A DNA stretch of 64,000 bases from Atherix ibis (Eukaryota > Arthropoda > Insecta > Diptera > Athericidae): the NCBI GenBank assembly GCA_958298945.1, contig OY282605.1, forward strand, positions 114,448,267 to 114,512,266. Direction: 5' to 3'. The notes under the pieces are model-generated. The model was not told the DNA's origin and ran no database searches. It was given only the letters and a program-made list of their open reading frames with translations. Shown here piece by piece: positions 57,167 through 64,000 of this stretch. Both the position numbers and the translations under genes were made by a program. Every line of letters starts with the position of its first letter. Positions within the stretch are counted from its first letter, which is position 1.

Positions 57167-60100
57167 TTTTAATAGGCTGAAAAATGTTTCATATAATAAA
57201 AAAAATTCTTATTAAAAATTGAAAAGAGAAAACTTTTCTTGTTAAAAATTGAAGAGAGAAAATATAATAAATTTTCTAAAATTATTATTTCTACGCAAAA
57301 AACTCTGCTTGAGTATCTTGCCTTTAAGGATTTTGTCTAAGCTGTGCGAAACGGGAAGTGGTCTTTGCTAACAATTAATTTTAGTAGTGCGATCGCGTAT
57401 GGCTTAGCTTACACCAAATTAAGTTAGTGATAATTTTTCCATATTTCAATTGAATGTTGATTAAGAATTTAAAATTTTAAAATCACATTCAGGTGGAAAT
57501 AATAAAATTTCATACAATATTAGTAAACTTATATAGTTAATATATATGAAGAAAAAAAATTTATTCTTTTATTTGATTTATAAGTTTTTATTTAAAGTGT
57601 TATAATTTTTTAAATACTTTGAATAATTTTAAAAATATCCTTAAAAAGAACTACACTCAAAAAGTATAGAATATTTATTAAATTTTTTTTGTATTATTGC
57701 TTTTGCTAAAAATACTTTTAATAATTTATATTCTTATTTAAATTTTTTCCGCCTCACTATTATCTGTTTTATATTAAAAATTTCACTGTTCCTTTTAGCA
57801 AAAATTTATATTTGTTTTTTGTTTTTTTTCACATAATCGAAACAATATTTATTTAATTGCATTTTCTTTAAATAAATTGAAAAAAACATTTTTCTTTTAA
57901 AGAAAAAATCCGATAATTTACAATATTTCAACAAAAAATATTAAAAATTAATTGCAAATGGATTTTTGCAATTATCATAATTTGTTTATAAGAAGAAAAT
58001 TTATATTAATTCTTTTGTTGAAGGAAAACCGCTTCCTGTGTTTATTATTATGGATTTTATTTAATATATGATTAACAATTTTTTTGTTTTTATTTATTTT
58101 TATATGCAAACAATTCTTATACAGATGATGATAATCGGAGGCATATTAATATTCGTATAGGAATACTGGTGAAATTATGATTATGCCTTTGCGTAATAAG
58201 AATTAATTTATGTGATTCAAATTTTGTGGTGATTTTTATGGATTTTCGTAGTGAATTTTTAATTTGCTCTTATCATTATTTGGATATTTTTTATAAATTT
58301 TCATAAAATCTGTATTTGCTTTTGCTTTAAATTGTGTATTTATTTTTTTTTTAATTCAGTAAAACTTTTATTAATTTTTTTGCAGTTCAGACAACATTTT
58401 AAACAGAAAATTTAAAATTATAAATTAATTTTAAGAAAAATAATTTTTATTATTTAAAATTTTAACAAATATTTGTGCTAAAATGTTATTTTAGCAAATT
58501 TTTATAATATCATTAAATATTTTAATCTCCCTAAAATACTATAAATAATAACTTATTGACTTTTTATTATAAGAAATTAAATAAAAACAGAAATGACGAA
58601 GAAAAATTGCTAATATTCTTAAGTAAAAATAAGATTTAATAGGGGAAAAAAAATTATTTTTATTTTAAAATCGGATTATTCATAAGAAAATATAATTAAA
58701 ATCATTTAAAAAAAGAGGAGTGCAAATTTAGAGTTAGTAAAATTTAAATTGAGTTTGTTCAATTTGATTTATTTTTGTAATTAGAATTAACAGAATTATT
58801 AATAGTTTTGTTTAATTGCAGAGATCTTTATTTTTGGTAGATACATATTTTTATTCTTATACTAATTGTTACTTTTTGCAATTTGATTTTATAAAATTCT
58901 ATGTAAATTAATTTACTTTTTAAATATTTAGACTCCTTTGCGGTTTTTGGTAAATTGAAACCTTGCCAATGCATAATACTCTCTCATAAATGAACTGACA
59001 GTAATAATTACACTTTCTATAATCATATTAAAAATGAAAAAAACAAAAACAAAAATTAGATAAAGTAAGCCATAATAAATATTTATAAGTATGAGTACAG
59101 AAAAAGACATCGAAAAAATAGATTAATTCATTTTAATAATCGTTGACGTGCATTAAACTAAAAACCACGATCAAAGTCAATTTGCAATTAATAATTGTTA
59201 CTATTTAATAGTAAACTTCTTGTCGTTCTCATAGCTAACATGAAGTCAGATCGGTTTTGATCCTTTTCTATGCTGGAAAATTGGAGATGTTGAAGCGCAA
59301 GGGGGTCGATTTATAGCGATCGGTTAACATTTAAAGAGGAAACTTCTTCCAGACATTGCAAACATCGTGAGCTTGTTATACTAACTGTTTGTATTTATTT
59401 TTATTTATATTAGTTACTAGTTAATAGACAAACTGAACTAAAAGTGTACCGTATTAACTTGGGGATTTAGATAAACGGAGACGGACTGCATTAAAGGCAG
59501 TCATTTTGCGATCTGGTAACCCCCGCAGTGTTGGGTCAATTATCGATAATTAGAAATTGGCTCGGCTTGTCATGTTTTCATAAATTCCAATACTTTGGCT
59601 TTATCGCAGTTTTCGATCACACTTAAAACTTTAAAACGAACCAATATTATCTACTGATCCAGCAATTTGGCGAATCGACGTACCAAATACCATTTGACTT
59701 AACAACCAAATAACGAACGAGCCTTTTTAATTTAATTTTATGATCAGTGGCGCGCGTTCAATAGAAAAACCGTATGCCTAAAAGGCAAATCTTTTCATAG
59801 TTTTGCATTGGTTTTATCATCTTTTGATTCAGAATCCTAAAAAAAAAAAATAAGAAAAACAAAAAATTTTAAAAATTATAATTTTTATAAGAAACTAGAA
59901 ATACATTAAGATATTTTCTATTTAATCTATGCAGCTGGAGTTAGTAATGAATTCAATTAATTTATCCTGAAATATGGTATATGCAAAATGGATTTATAAA
60001 CAGTTCAACATTTCTGTATATGTAAAAGTGCATAATTTCGAGATGGACATAACAGAGAACTTTAAAGAATTTTTCAGTTAATCAACAAATAATATAACCA

Positions 60101-60924
60101 CCTCTGCACATTTATATAAAAATAAGTATATCAGCATATATATTTCCTCATAAGTTTTTACGTTTTAAATATTCGATAATATAGGTAATATATTCAATAC
60201 TTTTTCACATTTATATTTTTTTGAAAATGAATTTGTTATTGGTAAGACCCCAAGCTGTTCATCGTATATTAACATTTTTATTTTTATTAACCTCACGTGT
60301 ATGTCATGTACACAAGGAAAATGCAATTTCATCATTTTTCACACAAGGAATGTCCGTTTAAGTTAATGCTACAATAATAAAAAAAAAAATTTTTAATAGT
60401 TGTAATAAAATATTTAAATTATATTTTTTATCCAAATATATATATATGTATATAAGGTCACTAAGATAAAACTTTCGTCCCTTATACCGTTCTCAGAAAA
60501 TTTCTCCATTTCATATAAAAAAAAATATTAAAAACTATTTAAAAAAAATCGAAATTAAATTTTGGCATAACTTTGAACAGAAATTAAGTCCATAAAAAAT
60601 TTCATTACTTTTGGAGTATTTTACTTTTTGAACTTTTTATTAATTTTTATTATTTTAGTTATATAAAAATTATTATTTTATATGATTTTTGAACAACCAA
60701 CTTAGGAAGGTTTTCACCACTATAAATTATTGGTACTTAAAAATGTTTTTTTTAAAATTGCCATTAAATTTTATTTAATGGAATTTTATAAAAACTGTTC
60801 TTAGAAGATTTTATACACAATAATTTGTTATCAATAACAAAGATTAAATAAATTTTTTTTTTTGGCTAATAATTTTAGCCAAAAAAAAATTTTATTTAAT
60901 ATAAAAAAAAGGAAAATTTTTATA
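57167..60924. other. AT-rich stretch, no gene seen
   Basis: No coding motifs. 59.2-59.8 kb is somewhat less AT-rich. A hairpin with arms of about 25 bp (TTGGCTAA with TTAGCCAA plus A/T extensions) spans 60843-60900, just before the mariner. Confidence 0.5.
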
Positions 60925-62203
60925 CACAAGGTGTATAAGCCTAAATCCGCTGTTTGGTCATAGATGGCGTGAGTGAGCGTATTAAGATACCATGGGCACT
61001 TCATACTTTTTTTTTATAAGTTTGATATCTGTTAAGTCCACATTGTTAGCAATTTCATACAACAATGTACATTTTAATTTTGGTAATCATGTTTAGTTTT
61101 GTGCCATAAAAACAGCATATGCGGGAAGCTCTGCTTTTCTGCTTCAATTTGAAGAAATCGATTGCCGAATTGCATCGAATGCTTATGGAGGCCTATGGTG
61201 ATAGTGCTTTATCGGAAATAACGTACGAAGATTGGTTTTGTCGGTTCAAAGACGGCAATTTTGACTTGTGGGACAAGAAGCGTGAAAATCGGCCTAGGAA
61301 GGTTGAGGACCATCAATTACAGGCTCTTTTGGACGAAGACGATACCCAATCGCAAAAAATGCTCGCGGAGCAATTGTATGTTACTCAATCAGCCATTTCC
61401 ATGCGTATGCGTGCCATGGGGAAGATTGAAAATATCGGAAATTGGGTGCCGCATGAATTGAACGATAGGAAAATGGAGCGACCACAAAACACATACGAAA
61501 TCTTGCTCGCCAGAGAAAAAAGAAAGTCGTTCCTGCATCGGATTGTGACAGGCGATGAAAATTGGATATATTTCGAGCATCCTAAACACAAGAAATCGTG
61601 GGTTGATCCCGGCCAACCATCAACATCTTCCCCAAAACTAAATCGCTTCGGACGGAAGACGATGCTGTGCGTTTGGTGGGATCAGCAGGGTATCGTCTAC
61701 TATGAGATGTTGAAACCTGGTGAAACTGTCAATGCCCACCGATACCACCAACAACTGATCAAATTGCACCGTCCTCTGCGTGAAAAAAGGACGGTATATC
61801 AACAAAGACATGACAAGCTGACTTTTCTCCACGATAACGCACCATCGCATACGTCAAAAATGGTCCGAAACTACTTGGAGACACTCAACTGGAAGGTGAA
61901 ACCCCACCCCGCTTATTCACCTGACCTGGCCCCTTCCGACTACCACCTGTTTTCGTCGATGGGCCACGCGCTCGCTGAGCAGCACTTCGATTCTTACAAA
62001 GACGTCCGAAAATGGCTTGATGAGGGGTTTGCCTCGAAAGCGAAGGATTATTTTTGGCGTGGTATCCACATATTTCCTAAGAGATGGGAAAAAGGTGTAA
62101 CTAACGAGGGCAAGTACTTTGAATAAATTTGTTTTTACTTTCTATAAAAAAAAAATGTGTTTTTTTTGACTAAAAAACATCGGATTTAATCTTATACACC
62201 TGG
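60925..62203 (+). mobile_element. mauritiana-type mariner, almost intact
   Basis: The left end reads AAGGTGTATAAGCCTAAATC; the right end on the other strand CCAGGTGTATAAGATTAAAT, followed by TA (62204-62205). At about 1279 bp it is full length for a Mos1-like element. The TIR start CCAGGTGTA and the transposase both point to the mauritiana subfamily. The left TIR carries a small change (CACAAGGTG instead of CCAGGTG) that may weaken transposase binding. Confidence 0.9.
61089..62126 (+). pseudogene. mauritiana-type transposase, one nonsense codon at position 7
   Basis: The family ATG at 61089 starts MFSFVP, then TAA (61107-61109); the frame continues unbroken to 62126. Counting the stop as a codon gives 345, the length of Mos1 transposase. 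A 335-codon ORF can start at the ATG at 61119. Helix-turn-helix regions occupy about residues 1-105 of that ORF, with the linker WVPHELNDRKME after them. Catalytic residues are D146 (VTGDENWIYFE), D239 (FLHDNAPSHT) and D274 (PDLAPSDYHLF): 34 residues between the last two, and +10 gives the Mos1 numbers 156, 249 and 284. The C-terminus ends GKYFE as in the family. Downstream initiation would lack the first 10 residues; activity is unknown. Confidence 0.88.
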
Positions 62204-62205
62204 TA

Positions 62206-64000
62206 TTTAATATAACTGTCGAAAAAGACTATGAAATAAATTATTTTCTTTAAAAATATCACAAAAAAAAACAAAGATTTCTAATAAAAACTTCTGATTT
62301 GTCATAGTAAAATGTGGAAAAAAAACCCCAATTATTATTGAAGATTCTGTCATTTCTAGCAAAGTTCTAAACCAAAATAGACAAGAAAGGATGAATAACG
62401 TACAGTTAATGGTTCTTCTCACAAGTAATCTGTTCGAAAGTGTGCAGTCGATAATGCAGTTTCCATTCCATGTGTGCATACACTATCCCAAAATTCAATT
62501 TTCTTATAAGAAAATTATTTAAAATATTTAAAAAAAAAATGATTTTAGTAGAATCTATTGCTAACAAATGCCTTTTTATGATAATTTTGTATATTTTTTT
62601 CTAAGATTCTTTAAGAAAATGCCTCCATATCGATTTTTTAAACTTAAAATTAAATTATGACAATATAAAATCTTTTCTGTAATAATTTTGACTTTGTTTT
62701 TTTGTTTTTTTCTTTGCTTTCACAATATTAATATTAAAAAATGTTTGCTCCTTATAGTAACTGAATAAAATGATGTAAAATACAATTTTCTAAACGTAAT
62801 ATTTCGCATTTTAAGAAATTTTTCAATTACATCATAGAAAAATCAATATTGAATACCATTGCCATTAGTTCAAGGTTTTTGTTTAGTTGTTTTACAATTT
62901 TCATACTATAATATTTTTGGCCCGTATATCAATTTCAGATTTTTACTTCTCATCATTGTTGGAAATATTCTATAATCGTGACATTGGCGGCAGTTATTGG
63001 AATCTCTCGTGTTTGAACGCTCCTTGTGACAATTTACTACCAACCGAAATGGCCCAGTTTCAAAATGGTCAAATTGATTTTTCTGACCTTTGGTCAAAAA
63101 CGTGAGATAAGATTATGCGCGGATAAATAATCATTTTTTTTTTTGCTTTGTTAGTTTATTATAATCCAAAGACCTTGGCATTTTGCTGCTTTGACTTTAG
63201 TACAATATTGATTAAAAAAAATATGTGTCCAAATTAGAGAAAATTCTATTCGTTCTGCTACTAGATCGATGATATACACTCGTACGAGAAAAAAATTGCT
63301 TTGTAATCTACCACATCTGAAACTGAAACTTTAATTATTGAGAAATTATTATGAAGAAGTATAAATCCCACGCAATCTTATTTTCTGACATTGCCCTTGT
63401 TTCAGCCTGTTTTTTTTTTTTTTTTTTGTTGTTGCAATAATTATAAGCAAAGCTTTCTTTAGCATAGTTCTTATGGATTAGATTTGCAATTACGTACAAT
63501 GTCATAATATGATTTTACAAAATATTTAAATTCATTTATTTCGACAACCCGGATTATAAATGACAACCGATATTAATAAATGATTCCAAAGAACTTTGGA
63601 TGTTGTAACAGGATTTGTGCGGGTTTTTTTTTTTTGCTTCGTTTTGCAATAATTTTAAAAAGTGAGTTTTTGTTCTTTGATCAGTAATGCAAAGAAGTAG
63701 TGTACATTAAAGAGATTCTAACAATAAAAAGTATGGTTGAAATTTTTTTTAAATTCTTTTAATTCACATGAAATTTATTGAAAATAATTATCTGCACTTC
63801 TAAGAAATAGGCAGGACTTGGGAAAATTCTAAACTATTATTAAATTACAAAGAAAAGTTTATTCCAAGTCCGTTGGAAGGATTTGTCACAATAGTTTTTA
63901 CTCAAAGCGGATACTTTGGCACTTCCTGTACGAATTCACGAAAATTGGTTGTACACGTGCCACCACTATTTTATCTAAATAGGTTGTATGATTATCTTAA
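62206..64000. other. AT-rich stretch with one possible exon-like segment
   Basis: Mostly A/T runs. At 62940-63101 (plus) a 54-codon open segment lies between AATTTCAG (acceptor-like) and GTGAGAT (donor-like) and is less AT-rich than its surroundings. Its translation (for example LPTEMAQFQNGQIDFSDLWS) matches nothing I know. The opposite strand is also open here (62906-63097), so coding is uncertain. Confidence 0.35.

Overview
The window looks like insect nuclear DNA, most likely from a fly or a close relative. It is very AT-rich, has no bacterial-style gene packing, and is filled with animal transposons: several Tc1/mariner lineages, Jockey-like and R1-like non-LTR retrotransposons, and a Helentron. 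No complete host protein-coding gene is recognisable. Most real coding sequence is transposase, reverse transcriptase or endonuclease, nearly all of it broken. The species is not identifiable from the sequence alone.

Layout. 1-9.3 kb: AT-rich DNA with a DD41D (rosa-like) element (1671-2964), a Jockey RT fragment (5570-6427) and a decayed DD34D mariner (6578-7822). 9.3-16.8 kb: a patchwork of R1-like LINE pieces in both orientations. 18.5-20.8 kb: a mariner fused to a truncated mauritiana-type mariner through a 24-bp tandem repeat. 22.6-23.9 kb: a 16-bp-unit tandem array. 26.1-28.2 kb: a Helentron-like element with a 78-bp repeat and what reads like a heat-shock core promoter, then a second DD41D element. 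28.3-32.5 kb: a nearly full-length Jockey element cut in its endonuclease domain by an irritans-type mariner. 36.7-39.98 kb: another LINE cut by a fold-back mariner and abutting a mauritiana-type mariner. 42.2-44.4 kb: two mariners of different lineages back to back, sharing one TA. 46.0-48.1 kb: a second, larger array of the 16-bp unit in the opposite orientation, with higher-order repeats. 48-56 kb: a less AT-rich patch (about 48.4-49.4 kb) that may hold a promoter and 5' exon, then extreme AT-rich sequence. 56.3-57.2 kb: a deleted mariner. 60.9-62.2 kb: the best preserved transposon, a mauritiana-type mariner spoiled by one visible nonsense codon.

Together: the window is a transposon graveyard with layered insertions. 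Elements of at least five Tc1/mariner lineages sit within 64 kb. TA target duplications, internal deletions with short shared sequence at the joins, and inverted-end rearrangements are visible. The most unusual items are the heat-shock-type promoter inside the Helentron, the paired opposite-orientation arrays with a dimeric higher-order repeat, the fold-back mariner, the shared-TA mariner pair, and two mariner copies sharing a catalytic Asp-to-Asn change.
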